Shown here piece by piece: positions 1 through 5,828 of a DNA stretch of 11,994 nt; positions within the stretch are counted from its first letter, which is position 1, and every line of letters starts with the position of its first letter. The notes beneath the pieces are model-generated. The model had not been told where the DNA came from. It saw nothing but the letters and a program-made list of their open reading frames with translations, and did no database searches. Origin of the DNA: Rhodobacteraceae bacterium UBA6236 (GTDB lineage Bacteria > Pseudomonadota > Alphaproteobacteria > Rhodobacterales > Rhodobacteraceae); NCBI GenBank assembly GCA_002440945.1, contig DJWG01000038.1, positions 1-11,994 on the forward strand, in the 5' to 3' direction. A program made the position numbers and the translations under genes.

Positions 1-528
1 ATGGGATTTGTGCAACAGAGCCTCGGCACCCCCAAAGTCCGCGATTTCGTCTACAATGATCCCGCGCATCTCGAACTGGCCGAACGTTACCTCGATCTTC
101 CGCTTATGCCCTTTGAGCGCGCCGAAACCATCAACCTGATTGGTCTGGCGCTGAATGAGGTGGCCCGCGATGCTGGGGTTCGTTTGGCGCCCAGTATCAG
201 GAAAGATCCTTATTTCGCGGACAGGATCTATGACGGGCTGCACGGAAGCTTTGGCCGTTGCATGTTCCTGATCGTGAATGCGGTCATCCGCACGATTGAG
301 CAGGATGGCGACGCCGTCGAAGCCGATGATTTTCGCCGGATCTTCGATATGAAATACCTGCACTTCAATGCGCAGAACCCGTTTTCCAGCCCGGATTGGG
401 CCGACCAGGCCGAGGCTGCAAGGGCAGGAAGCGTTTGCGCCTCGTCTGTGTTTTTGGATGATGAGGCTCGCCCTGAAACGAAGAAAAAGAGAGGGCGGCC
501 GCGCAAGAATGGCCGAGTGGCGCAGTGA
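1..528 (+). CDS. tniB: TniB/TnsC-like AAA+ transposition regulator, C-terminal part
   Basis: Transposition ATPase of Tn7/Tn5053-type elements, which links the target selector to the transposase on DNA. Only the C-terminal half is visible (175 residues). No Walker A or Walker B motif is present, and the first residues read like the sensor-1 strand of the family (a GT followed by a loop and LAERY...LPLMPF, residues 9-38). The ATG at base 1 is therefore probably an internal methionine at the window edge, unless the gene is truly 5'-truncated. Residues 63-95 (a short loop, then HGSFGRCMFLI and a helix) resemble the sensor-2 lid region. The tail is basic and ends in an AT-hook-like KKRGRPRKNG at residues 162-171. 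The stop overlaps the next gene's start (GTGA), as in tniB-tniQ operons. The family call rests on these motifs and the neighbour, with no alignment behind it. Confidence 0.75.
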   Translation: MGFVQQSLGTPKVRDFVYNDPAHLELAERYLDLPLMPFERAETINLIGLALNEVARDAGVRLAPSIRKDPYFADRIYDGLHGSFGRCMFLIVNAVIRTIEQDGDAVEADDFRRIFDMKYLHFNAQNPFSSPDWADQAEAARAGSVCASSVFLDDEARPETKKKRGRPRKNGRVAQ

Positions 529-2504
529 GAACACAACCTCTCACGCCCCATCTGCCGTTCCACGACGACGAATTGAGCCAAGGCTATTTCACGCGGAATG
601 GCTATTTCCACGCTGGCGTGCCCGCGGGCACCTTCTGCGGATATGCCCGGCTCGATCGGGCTGATTTCCGCAGCGGCTCTGCGGCATTCGTCGATCAGAT
701 GATTGAGCTTGCAGGCGGCAACGCGCATGAACTTGCTGCCAACACCATGGCCGCGCTGCCCGATGAGATGTTCCAGCTACGCGGCGAACAACTTGGCCTT
801 CCTGTGGTGCGGCGCACTTTGGTTCGCTTCTGCCCTCAGTGTTGTCGCGAAGATGGCGAACAGCACCCCGAAGCCGGTGGAGGGGCAATGCGTTTCCGCT
901 GGTCGTGGCTTCTTCGCCCGGTTGTAGCCTGTCGTCGGCACCAAACTCTTCTTGTCGAGCTGCCGGCTCATGATCAGGTCAAAGCTTTCGACCTGCCCAA
1001 GCTCATCGCTGATCACGGCTTTCGTTTGCCGGAAGAGGCGGACCCGGGGAACCACCCTGCAGGTCCGCTACAGAAATATGTCGAGGCCCGGCTTTGGGGC
1101 ACGAAGGATGCTGCCGCATGGCTGGATGCTCAGAGCATCGCTCCGGGCGCCAAGGCCTGCGAAATGCTGGGGGCTTTGGTCGACGGCGGCCCCAATGCAG
1201 CAATTGGCGATTACACGCAGATGGATTGGGCGCGTGTAGGCGATGTCGGTTTCCAGATCTGCAAGAATGGCCCTCGTGCGATCTCTGATGTGCTGGGACA
1301 AATTCGCATCGAAGGTGGCCGCCGGAGTGGCAGGACAGGCCCGCAAGCAGCCTATGGCTTTCTGTTCAACTGGCTGAACTACACACGACGCGCTGAAGAC
1401 TTCGGGCCTTTGCGCGATGTCGTGCGCGACGCCATCGTTGACAACTTTGCCATCGGCCCGGGGGAAGTCATCCTTGGCGAAGAGGTCATACAGCGCCGGG
1501 TTCACTCGGTGAACTCGCTGGTGAATGCAACTGGCATCAATCGGTTCAGGCTCTATCGCCTCATGCGCAAGGCAGGGATGATCCCGGAAACGGCAGACAA
1601 GGCAGCCTTCAACCAGTGGGTTTTTCCTGCGGCGGAGGGGGAACGGCTCATCGGTCGTATCCAGAATTCGATCCCCTTGAACCGTGTGATGCATGTCCTG
1701 GGCTGCAGCAAGACCCACGCCGAGCAACTGGCGCATCAGGGCCTCATCACCTCGGTCGTGCCGATCACGGAAGGCTCCGTTGGTCTGACCATGGGGTATT
1801 TCAACCATGACGATCTGGCCGCTTTCATGGAAGAGGTCATGAGCCGCGCCGTGATCTGTGAAGATGAAGAAGAGGGGTATGTCGACCTGACGTCAGCAGC
1901 GCGACCGCGGTCGTCGACCGCCGAAATCTTGCGCTGGCATCTCGACGGCAGCCCGCCCAGAACCAGGCGAGTTGGTGGCGACCGCCGCCTCGACGCTCTT
2001 CGGTTCCACCTCGCGACCGCGCGTGCCCTTGTCGCCGCTCGCCGTGGCTCGGATCTGCATCGACTGACGTCGGTGGCGCTGATCCTCGGGATCAAGATTG
2101 ACGCCGTAAAGAAGCTGGTTGGCTCGGAGCACGGGGGCCCCTGGCTCACGCTCGCGCCGCCAGAGAGTTGCCAGGAACTGGACGGAGGCGCCTATGTCGC
2201 CATGGCCGAGATCGAGCGGTTCGAGGCGGAATATGCCACCATCGCGATGATCTCTCGTGTCACCGGCATCCATTTTCGTGCTGTGCAACGCATGCTCGAA
2301 GAGCGCGGTATTATGCCGGCCGTTGATCCGGACTGGGTCCGGTCGCGGATTTATCACCGGGCCGAGGTGGCAGGGTTCATGGCGGAATTCGCCGACATTA
2401 GCCTCTCCGGCAGTTTCCGCGAAAATCGCGCGGATATTGGCCATAAATCGCTGGTTTCCGCCGAAAATGGCAGTTTTGGTGAATCCGATGATGCGGTTTT
2501 GTGA
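525..2504 (+). CDS. tniQ: TniQ/TnsD-like target-selection protein
   Basis: Target-site selector of a Tn7/Tn5053-like transposon, thought to bind target DNA (or a partner complex) and recruit the TniB/TnsC ATPase. The N-terminus has the typical PFHDDELSQGYFTR start (residues 11-24). A zinc-ribbon signature follows: C103-P-Q-C106 paired with C136-R-R-H139, around a conserved RWSWLLRPVVAC stretch. At 659 residues it is long for the family (Tn7 TnsD is about 500, Tn5053 TniQ about 400). The extra C-terminal part contains several segments that look like helix-turn-helix units by eye (about 329-352, 385-408, 514-533, 573-597). The GTG start overlaps the tniB stop by 4 bp, so translation is probably coupled. 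The last ~31 residues are encoded by the repeat array at the element end and are likely read-through rather than a conserved domain. Codon choice looks less GC-biased than in the metabolic genes downstream. Confidence 0.85.
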   Translation: MRTQPLTPHLPFHDDELSQGYFTRNGYFHAGVPAGTFCGYARLDRADFRSGSAAFVDQMIELAGGNAHELAANTMAALPDEMFQLRGEQLGLPVVRRTLVRFCPQCCREDGEQHPEAGGGAMRFRWSWLLRPVVACRRHQTLLVELPAHDQVKAFDLPKLIADHGFRLPEEADPGNHPAGPLQKYVEARLWGTKDAAAWLDAQSIAPGAKACEMLGALVDGGPNAAIGDYTQMDWARVGDVGFQICKNGPRAISDVLGQIRIEGGRRSGRTGPQAAYGFLFNWLNYTRRAEDFGPLRDVVRDAIVDNFAIGPGEVILGEEVIQRRVHSVNSLVNATGINRFRLYRLMRKAGMIPETADKAAFNQWVFPAAEGERLIGRIQNSIPLNRVMHVLGCSKTHAEQLAHQGLITSVVPITEGSVGLTMGYFNHDDLAAFMEEVMSRAVICEDEEEGYVDLTSAARPRSSTAEILRWHLDGSPPRTRRVGGDRRLDALRFHLATARALVAARRGSDLHRLTSVALILGIKIDAVKKLVGSEHGGPWLTLAPPESCQELDGGAYVAMAEIERFEAEYATIAMISRVTGIHFRAVQRMLEERGIMPAVDPDWVRSRIYHRAEVAGFMAEFADISLSGSFRENRADIGHKSLVSAENGSFGESDDAVL

Positions 2505-2515
2505 ATCCGATGCGT
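2411..2515 (+). repeat. Degenerate direct-repeat array, probable transposon end with transposase-binding sites
   Basis: An 11-bp sequence, TGAATCCGATG, occurs at 2480-2490 and 2502-2512, exactly 22 bp apart, each preceded by a GTTTTG block (2473 and 2496). A second related pair, GTTTCCGC(C)GAAAATsGC, lies at 2413-2429 and 2454-2471. A weaker copy may sit at 2433-2450. The units are spaced about 19-23 bp apart, the size and arrangement of TnsB-type binding sites at the ends of Tn7/Tn5053 elements. The array straddles the tniQ stop codon. The repeats are seen directly; the role as a transposon end is inferred from position and family precedent. Confidence 0.6.
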
Positions 2516-2565
2516 TGCTTTTGGGGGAGGTCGGAAGGATGCGCCATATAGATCAATAAGTTACG

Positions 2566-2593
2566 TTAAAAATTGTGCTTTTTATGGTATATT
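2566..2593 (+). promoter_or_regulatory. Predicted sigma-70 promoter for the ureohydrolase gene
   Basis: TTAAAA (2566-2571), a 16-bp spacer, then an extended -10, TGG-TATATT (2585-2593; 5 of 6 match to TATAAT), within a markedly AT-rich stretch (about 2545-2598) unlike its surroundings. Transcription would begin near 2600, some 57 bases before the start codon at 2657. It is unclear whether this AT-rich DNA is host sequence or the outer tip of the transposon. Confidence 0.5.
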
Positions 2594-2629
2594 TTACAGG
2601 ACTAGCCGCGCCGCCCGACCGCTGCCACC

Positions 2630-2652
2630 ATCTCCTCCTGTCGGCAGGAGAT
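2630..2652 (+). promoter_or_regulatory. Hairpin sequestering the ureohydrolase ribosome binding site
   Basis: CTCCTG (2635-2640) and CAGGAG (2645-2650) form a perfect 6-bp stem with a TCGG tetraloop. An alternative 7-bp pairing joins ATCTCCT (2630-2636) with AGGAGAT (2646-2652). In both, the AGGAG Shine-Dalgarno sequence just before the ATG at 2657 is base-paired, so translation may be limited by the structure. The pairing is seen in the sequence; a regulatory role is inference. Confidence 0.45.
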
Positions 2653-2656
2653 CCAG

Positions 2657-3640
2657 ATGACATCCGATCCGTTCTTCCACCCCGTGTCGGGCATGCAGAT
2701 GCCACGTTTTGCGGGGATCCCCACCTTCATGCGGCTTCCTCATGTGCCCGAAGGCCACCCTCGCGCCGGAGAGGTGCAGATCGGCCTGATCGGACTGCCC
2801 TTCGATGGCGCCACCTCGAACCGCCCCGGCGCACGCCACGGGCCAAGGGCGCTTCGGGATGCCTCCACCATGATCCGCGCCCAGCACCCCGTGACCGGCC
2901 TGCGCCCCTTCGAGGCTGCCGCCTGCGCCGATCTGGGTGATATCGGACCGAACCCGGTGGATACGGCGGATACGCTGCTGCGGTTTACGGCAGCCTATAC
3001 CGCGCTTCAGGCGCACGGTGTGCGGCCGCTGTCAGTGGGCGGGGACCATCTTTGCACCCTGCCGGTGCTGCGCGGGTTGGCGGCGAAAGCACCTTTGGGG
3101 TTGGTGCATTTCGACAGCCACACCGACCTTTACCCCGCTTATTTCGGTGGCAAGACCCTGACCCACGGCAACCCCTTCCGCTGCGCGGTGGAAGAGGGGC
3201 TTCTGGACCCGAAGCGGATGATCCAGATCGGCATCCGCGGCACGGCCTATGATTCCGTCGACACCGACTTCGCCAGGGCCAACGGCATCCGCATCGTTCC
3301 GATCGAGGAGCTTTACGCCCGTGGCATTCCCGACGTGATGGCCGAAGCCCGGGAACTGCTGGGCGACCGTGGCGCCTATCTGTCCTACGACATCGACTTT
3401 GTCGATCCTTCGGTGGCGCCGGGAACCGGGACGCCGGAATGGGGCGGGCCGAATGCCTTTCAGGCGATGCAGGTGGTGCGGGAATGCGCGGGGATGAACA
3501 TCGTCGGCGCCGACCTTGTCGAAGTCTCTCCGCCCTTCGACGTCAACAACCAGACGGCGTGGCTCGGGGCAAGCCTGATGTTCGAAATCCTCTGCGTCAT
3601 GGTTGAAGCATTGGACGAACGCTTCCTGAGAAGCATCTGA
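2657..3640 (+). CDS. speB: Ureohydrolase: agmatinase / guanidinobutyrase family
   Basis: Binuclear-manganese hydrolase that removes urea from a guanidino compound in the cytoplasm (agmatine to putrescine, or 4-guanidinobutyrate to GABA). All six metal ligands of the arginase superfamily are visible: H131 in GGDH, D153, H155 and D157 in HFDSHTD, and D245 and D247 in SYDIDFVDP, followed by APGTGTPEWGG. The 327-residue length is normal for the family. The N-terminal MPRFAGIPTFMRLPHV and the late LVEVSPPFD resemble guanidinobutyrase/guanidinopropionase proteins as I recall them, so agmatine may not be the true substrate; the symbol is provisional. The ATG is preceded by AGGAG at 6-bp spacing, and that site lies in a hairpin. 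The gene follows the transposon end and converges on the RidA gene. Confidence 0.87.
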   Translation: MTSDPFFHPVSGMQMPRFAGIPTFMRLPHVPEGHPRAGEVQIGLIGLPFDGATSNRPGARHGPRALRDASTMIRAQHPVTGLRPFEAAACADLGDIGPNPVDTADTLLRFTAAYTALQAHGVRPLSVGGDHLCTLPVLRGLAAKAPLGLVHFDSHTDLYPAYFGGKTLTHGNPFRCAVEEGLLDPKRMIQIGIRGTAYDSVDTDFARANGIRIVPIEELYARGIPDVMAEARELLGDRGAYLSYDIDFVDPSVAPGTGTPEWGGPNAFQAMQVVRECAGMNIVGADLVEVSPPFDVNNQTAWLGASLMFEILCVMVEALDERFLRSI

Positions 3641-3652
3641 CACTGAATTAAA

Positions 3653-3679
3653 AATGGCCGAAGGACGCCTTCGGCCATT
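3653..3679. terminator. Bidirectional rho-independent terminator
   Basis: A perfect 12-bp inverted repeat, AATGGCCGAAGG / CCTTCGGCCATT, with a 3-base loop (ACG), lies 12 bases after the ureohydrolase stop and 15 bases before the minus-strand RidA stop. On the minus strand it is followed by a clean run of five T residues; on the plus strand the tail is weaker (GTTCGATTTGT). It should end both convergent transcripts, most efficiently the RidA one. Confidence 0.9.
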
Positions 3680-3694
3680 GTTCGATTTGTATAA

Positions 3695-4042
3695 TCAGAC
3701 TGCCGCGGTCACGATGATCTCGACCAGATAGTCCGGTGTCGCAAGCTTGGCCTCGCCGGTGGCGCGGGCCGGGGTGTGGCCGGCGGGCACCCATTCGTCC
3801 CAGACGGCGTTCATCTCGGCAAAGGTCGAAATATCGGCCAGCCAGATCTGCGCCTTCAGGATGCGGGTCTTGTCGGTGCCAGCCAGGGCCAGCAGGCGGT
3901 CAACCTCGGCCAGGCAGGCGCGGGTCTGATCGGCCACGGTGGTGCCGGTCTCGCCGACCTGGCCCGCCAGATAGACGACGCCGTTGTGGACGACGGCATT
4001 GCTCATGCGCTTGCCGGGCTCGATGCGGGTGATGTCGGACAT
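3695..4042 (-). CDS. RidA family protein (reactive enamine/imine deaminase)
   Basis: Small cytoplasmic protein of the RidA/YjgF/UK114 family, whose members hydrolyse reactive enamine/imine intermediates made by PLP enzymes or act on related metabolites. The 115-residue length is typical of the Rid2-Rid7 branches. Family features include VVYLAGQVG near the N-terminus (23-30), the DQT...VDRLLALAG helix (38-55) and the C-terminal PARATGEAKL with R93 in the place of the substrate-carboxylate-binding arginine. I chose the ATG at 4042 (MSDITR) because GGAGA lies 5-9 bases upstream of it; an in-frame ATG at 4135 would add unconserved sequence running back towards the divergent gene. It is divergent from the aldo/keto reductase and ends at the shared terminator. 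The exact substrate cannot be told from sequence. Confidence 0.88.
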   Translation of the reverse strand: MSDITRIEPGKRMSNAVVHNGVVYLAGQVGETGTTVADQTRACLAEVDRLLALAGTDKTRILKAQIWLADISTFAEMNAVWDEWVPAGHTPARATGEAKLATPDYLVEIIVTAAV

Positions 4043-4158
4043 GGGGTCTCCGGGGTTCGGGTTGCCGTTTCCGCCTAGCGTGGGGAGGCACCCCTTGCAA
4101 GCGCGGGACCGTCGGCCCAATGTCGGGTTTCGCATCCCACCCCGTGAAGGAGACCGCC
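4043..4158. other. Intergenic region between divergent RidA and aldo/keto reductase genes
   Basis: These 116 bases must hold promoters for both divergent genes. I see a self-complementary TTGCAA at 4095-4100 that could serve as a -35 element in either direction, but no -10 partner with more than two or three matches on either strand. No clear operator palindrome was found. Confidence 0.4.
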
Positions 4159-4980
4159 ATGCTGCAACCCAGCCTGACCCTGAACAACGGTCATCGGATG
4201 CCGCAGGTCGGCTTCGGTCTGTGGCAGGTGCCGCAGGAGGAAACCCCCCGCGTGGTGGCCGAGGCGCTGCAACTGGGCTACCGCCTTGTGGATGGCGCCG
4301 CGATCTACGGAAACGAACGGGGCCTGGGCGAGGGGCTGCGCCGGTCGGGCTTGCCGCGTGACCAGCTTTTCGTGACGACCAAGGTTTGGAACGACCGCCA
4401 GGGCTACGACACGACCCTGACGGCGGTTGAAAACAGCCTTGGCCGCCTTGGGCTCGATTGGCTGGACCTGTGCCTGATCCACTGGCCGGTGCCCTCGCGG
4501 AACCTGTTCGTCGACACCTGGCGCGCGCTCATTCGCCTGCGGGACGAAGGCCGGGTCCGGTCAATCGGCGTCTCGAACTTCCGCGCCGAGGATCTGGACC
4601 GCCTGGTATCCGAAACCGGGGTCATTCCGGCCCTGAACCAGGTCGAGCTTCACCCGCGCCTGCAACAGGCCCATCTGCGCGAAAAGCACGAAGACCTGGG
4701 CATTGTCACGCAAAGCTGGACGCCGCTGGGCCGGGGGCGATCCTTCGATGATCCCTGCATCGCCTCGATCGCCAGACGCCTTGGACAAAGCCCGGCGCAG
4801 GTGATCCTGCGCTGGCACCTGCAACTGGGCTGTTCGGTGATCCCGCGATCCATCCACAAGGAACGTCTGGCCGAGAACCTCGATCTTTTCGATTTTGCGC
4901 TCACCGCCGAGGATATGGCCGACATCGCCCGTCTCGACACCGGCGAACGTACCGGCCCGGACCCTGCGACATTTGAATAG
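4159..4980 (+). CDS. Aldo/keto reductase, 2,5-diketogluconate reductase-like
   Basis: NAD(P)H-dependent oxidoreductase with a TIM-barrel fold, reducing aldehydes or ketones in the cytoplasm; the 2,5-diketo-D-gluconate reductase/methylglyoxal reductase group is closest by motif. The catalytic tetrad is intact: D45 and Y50 in VDGAAIYGNE, K75 in TTKVW, and H108 in LIHWP. The cofactor-phosphate loop IPRSIHKERLAEN (228-240) is present, which suggests NADPH. The 273-residue length is normal. I chose the ATG at 4159 because GAAGGAGA precedes it at good spacing; an upstream ATG at 4120 would add 13 residues with no such site. Family members act on many carbonyls, so the physiological substrate is unknown. 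It is divergent from the RidA gene and appears to be a single-gene unit. Confidence 0.9.
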   Translation: MLQPSLTLNNGHRMPQVGFGLWQVPQEETPRVVAEALQLGYRLVDGAAIYGNERGLGEGLRRSGLPRDQLFVTTKVWNDRQGYDTTLTAVENSLGRLGLDWLDLCLIHWPVPSRNLFVDTWRALIRLRDEGRVRSIGVSNFRAEDLDRLVSETGVIPALNQVELHPRLQQAHLREKHEDLGIVTQSWTPLGRGRSFDDPCIASIARRLGQSPAQVILRWHLQLGCSVIPRSIHKERLAENLDLFDFALTAEDMADIARLDTGERTGPDPATFE

Positions 4981-5001
4981 GGGGTGGAGCGGGTGCGGTG
5001 T

Positions 5002-5030
5002 TTGACAGGGTATCACATACGGTCAAACAT
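5002..5030 (+). promoter_or_regulatory. Predicted sigma-70 promoter of the small membrane protein gene
   Basis: A perfect -35 hexamer, TTGACA (5002-5007), is followed after 17 bp by AAACAT (5025-5030), a weak -10. It lies between the aldo/keto reductase stop and the GTG start at 5064. It would make no sense if translation began at the upstream ATG at 4998, so it supports the shorter reading of the gene. Confidence 0.5.
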
Positions 5031-5063
5031 GCCTGTATCGGATATGAGAACGGAGGCAGACGC

Positions 5064-5327
5064 GTGTTCTTTACAAAAGCAGGTTTGGTGATCGCGTGGA
5101 TATTGTTCATCATAGGAGCAATGAACTTCGCAATAGTCCAGTTCGCGCTCTGGACCGATAACTACGAATATTTCGCCGAAACATTTGGAAGAAATTTCCT
5201 GAGGTCTAGCGGCACTTTCGTACAGATGATCGCTCTTGGCATCGCATTTGGCATCGCTGCCGAGGTCAGCAGAACGCTTCATGTTCGTGACGCCGCTGAT
5301 GACCGTCTGGACGAGACGACCAACTGA
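5064..5327 (+). CDS. Small two-helix membrane protein of unknown function
   Basis: I do not recognise this 87-residue protein. It has two hydrophobic segments, about residues 6-29 (AGLVIAWILFIIGAMNFAIV and on) and 51-66 (FVQMIALGIAFGIAAE), separated by a polar, aromatic loop (TDNYEYFAETFGRNF). The C-terminal tail is charged and ends DDRLDETTN. An inner-membrane hairpin protein is the simplest reading. The GTG at 5064 is preferred because GGAGG sits 7 bases before it; the in-frame ATG at 4998 would add 22 unsupported residues and overlap the predicted promoter. It has less GC bias in codon use than its neighbours, which may hint at recent acquisition or low expression. It has no obvious operon partner: the aldo/keto reductase ends 83 bases upstream and a minus-strand tRNA follows. 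Confidence 0.6.
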   Translation: MFFTKAGLVIAWILFIIGAMNFAIVQFALWTDNYEYFAETFGRNFLRSSGTFVQMIALGIAFGIAAEVSRTLHVRDAADDRLDETTN

Positions 5328-5469
5328 ATTCGCCGGCAGTAATCTGCGACATCCGGTCCATGCTTTAGGTCCGGCGTCGTGGCCACCTTATGCAGCACGA
5401 GACGAGCGGGTTATGTGCTGTCGATGTGCAGCCAAAAAAGGACATGGTTTCAGTTGCGCGGGAACTGCT
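5328..5469. other. Intergenic region between the membrane protein gene and the tRNA
   Basis: I find no gene here. Reading leftward from the tRNA 3' end, there is a short inverted repeat CAGTT / AACTG (5451-5467) and, 11 bases beyond it, a run of six T residues on the minus strand (5434-5439). This may be a weak tRNA terminator, but the separation is too large for a classic one. Confidence 0.35.
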
Positions 5470-5543
5470 TGGAGCGGGTGAAGGGAATCGAACCCTCGTA
5501 TTCAGCTTGGGAAGCTGCTGCTCTACCATTGAGCTACACCCGC
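5470..5543 (-). tRNA. tRNA-Gly (anticodon CCC)
   Basis: Reads GGG glycine codons. On the minus strand it begins GCGGGTG and ends CACCCGC plus TCCA, giving a perfect 7-bp acceptor stem with discriminator T and an encoded CCA. The D arm GCTC-AATGGTA-GAGC and the T arm CGAGG-GTTCGAT-TCCCT are standard (74 nt in all). The anticodon stem is GCAGC/GCTGA around the loop TTCCCAA, placing CCC at positions 34-36; the outermost stem pair is a G-A mismatch. It closely resembles bacterial tRNA-Gly(CCC). Confidence 0.95.
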
Positions 5544-5554
5544 GACGGCGACCA

Positions 5555-5583
5555 GAGGTACGCGAGGCCGCATCCAAGGTCAA
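5555..5583 (-). promoter_or_regulatory. Predicted promoter of the tRNA-Gly gene
   Basis: Read on the minus strand, TTGACC (5583 down to 5578), a 17-bp spacer and TACCTC (5560 down to 5555) end 11 bases before the mature tRNA 5' end. The -35 matches the consensus at five of six bases, while the -10 is poor. The position fits a short 5' leader removed by RNase P. Confidence 0.45.
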
Positions 5584-5760
5584 GCGCCAGAGATGCGGGC
5601 GGATGGGGCTCATGACGGGTTTGCCGCGCCTGATCGGTGCGTCGCACTCCGGTCGGCGCAGGCCCGCTCATTTCGCATATGTGACAGGAATATCAAGCCT
5701 CAAGCCCACCGCATCGTGACGGCTTCCCGTCGCAGGCGGCTGGTGGCGGGCTGAAAGCAA
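5584..5760. other. Intergenic region upstream of the zwf promoter
   Basis: Non-coding stretch between the tRNA promoter and the zwf control region. Short open frames crossing it also run through the tRNA and have no ribosome binding site, so I do not call them. I see no repeat, hairpin or recognisable operator here. Confidence 0.4.
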
Positions 5761-5769
5761 TGCTAGACT
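5761..5769 (+). promoter_or_regulatory. Candidate extended -10 promoter of the zwf operon
   Basis: TGC-TAGACT matches an extended -10 (TGn plus four of six bases of TATAAT). No good -35 lies 17 bp upstream. Transcription would start near 5776, putting both palindromes downstream of the start, within the leader. Confidence 0.35.
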
Positions 5770-5789
5770 GCGCGCGAAACCGGGAGTAG

Positions 5790-5799
5790 AGACGCGTCT
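5790..5799. promoter_or_regulatory. Perfect 10-bp palindrome in the zwf leader
   Basis: AGACGCGTCT is fully self-complementary and sits one base before the LacI-type palindrome, with centres 12 bp apart. It may be a second regulator site or an accident of GC-rich sequence; I know of no regulator for this exact site. Confidence 0.3.
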
Positions 5800-5813
5800 T
5801 GTTAGCGCTAACG
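5800..5813. promoter_or_regulatory. LacI-family operator-like palindrome before zwf
   Basis: GTTAGCGCTAAC (5801-5812) is a perfect 12-bp palindrome with the central CG and the TGTTAnCG half-site typical of LacI-family operators. It lies 16 bases before the zwf ATG, just ahead of the ribosome binding site. In Rhodobacter a LacI-family regulator called CceR is reported to control Entner-Doudoroff and central carbon genes, and it is a reasonable candidate. That link is from memory and not tested here. Confidence 0.65.
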
Positions 5814-5828
5814 ACGAAGGGCCGAAAC

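Noticed and set aside
2411..2515. CRISPR array reading of the tniQ-end repeats
   Set aside because: Units are only ~20 bp, degenerate and directly abutting, with no constant repeat and unique spacer pattern; they fit transposase-binding sites better.
2543..2556. Possible FNR-type box at ...GATCAA upstream of the ureohydrolase gene
   Set aside because: Only the right half-site ATCAA is present; the left half reads GCCAT, not TTGAT.
4998..5063. Longer start (ATG at 4998) for the small membrane protein
   Set aside because: It has no ribosome binding site and overlaps a TTGACA promoter; the GTG at 5064 has GGAGG at ideal spacing.
5390..5719. Open frames running through the tRNA-Gly
   Set aside because: They cross a structurally perfect tRNA on the other strand and lack ribosome binding sites.
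5799..5828. TTG start at 5799 for zwf
   Set aside because: The added ten codons are the operator palindromes; there is no ribosome binding site, while ATG 5829 has one and begins next to the conserved domain.
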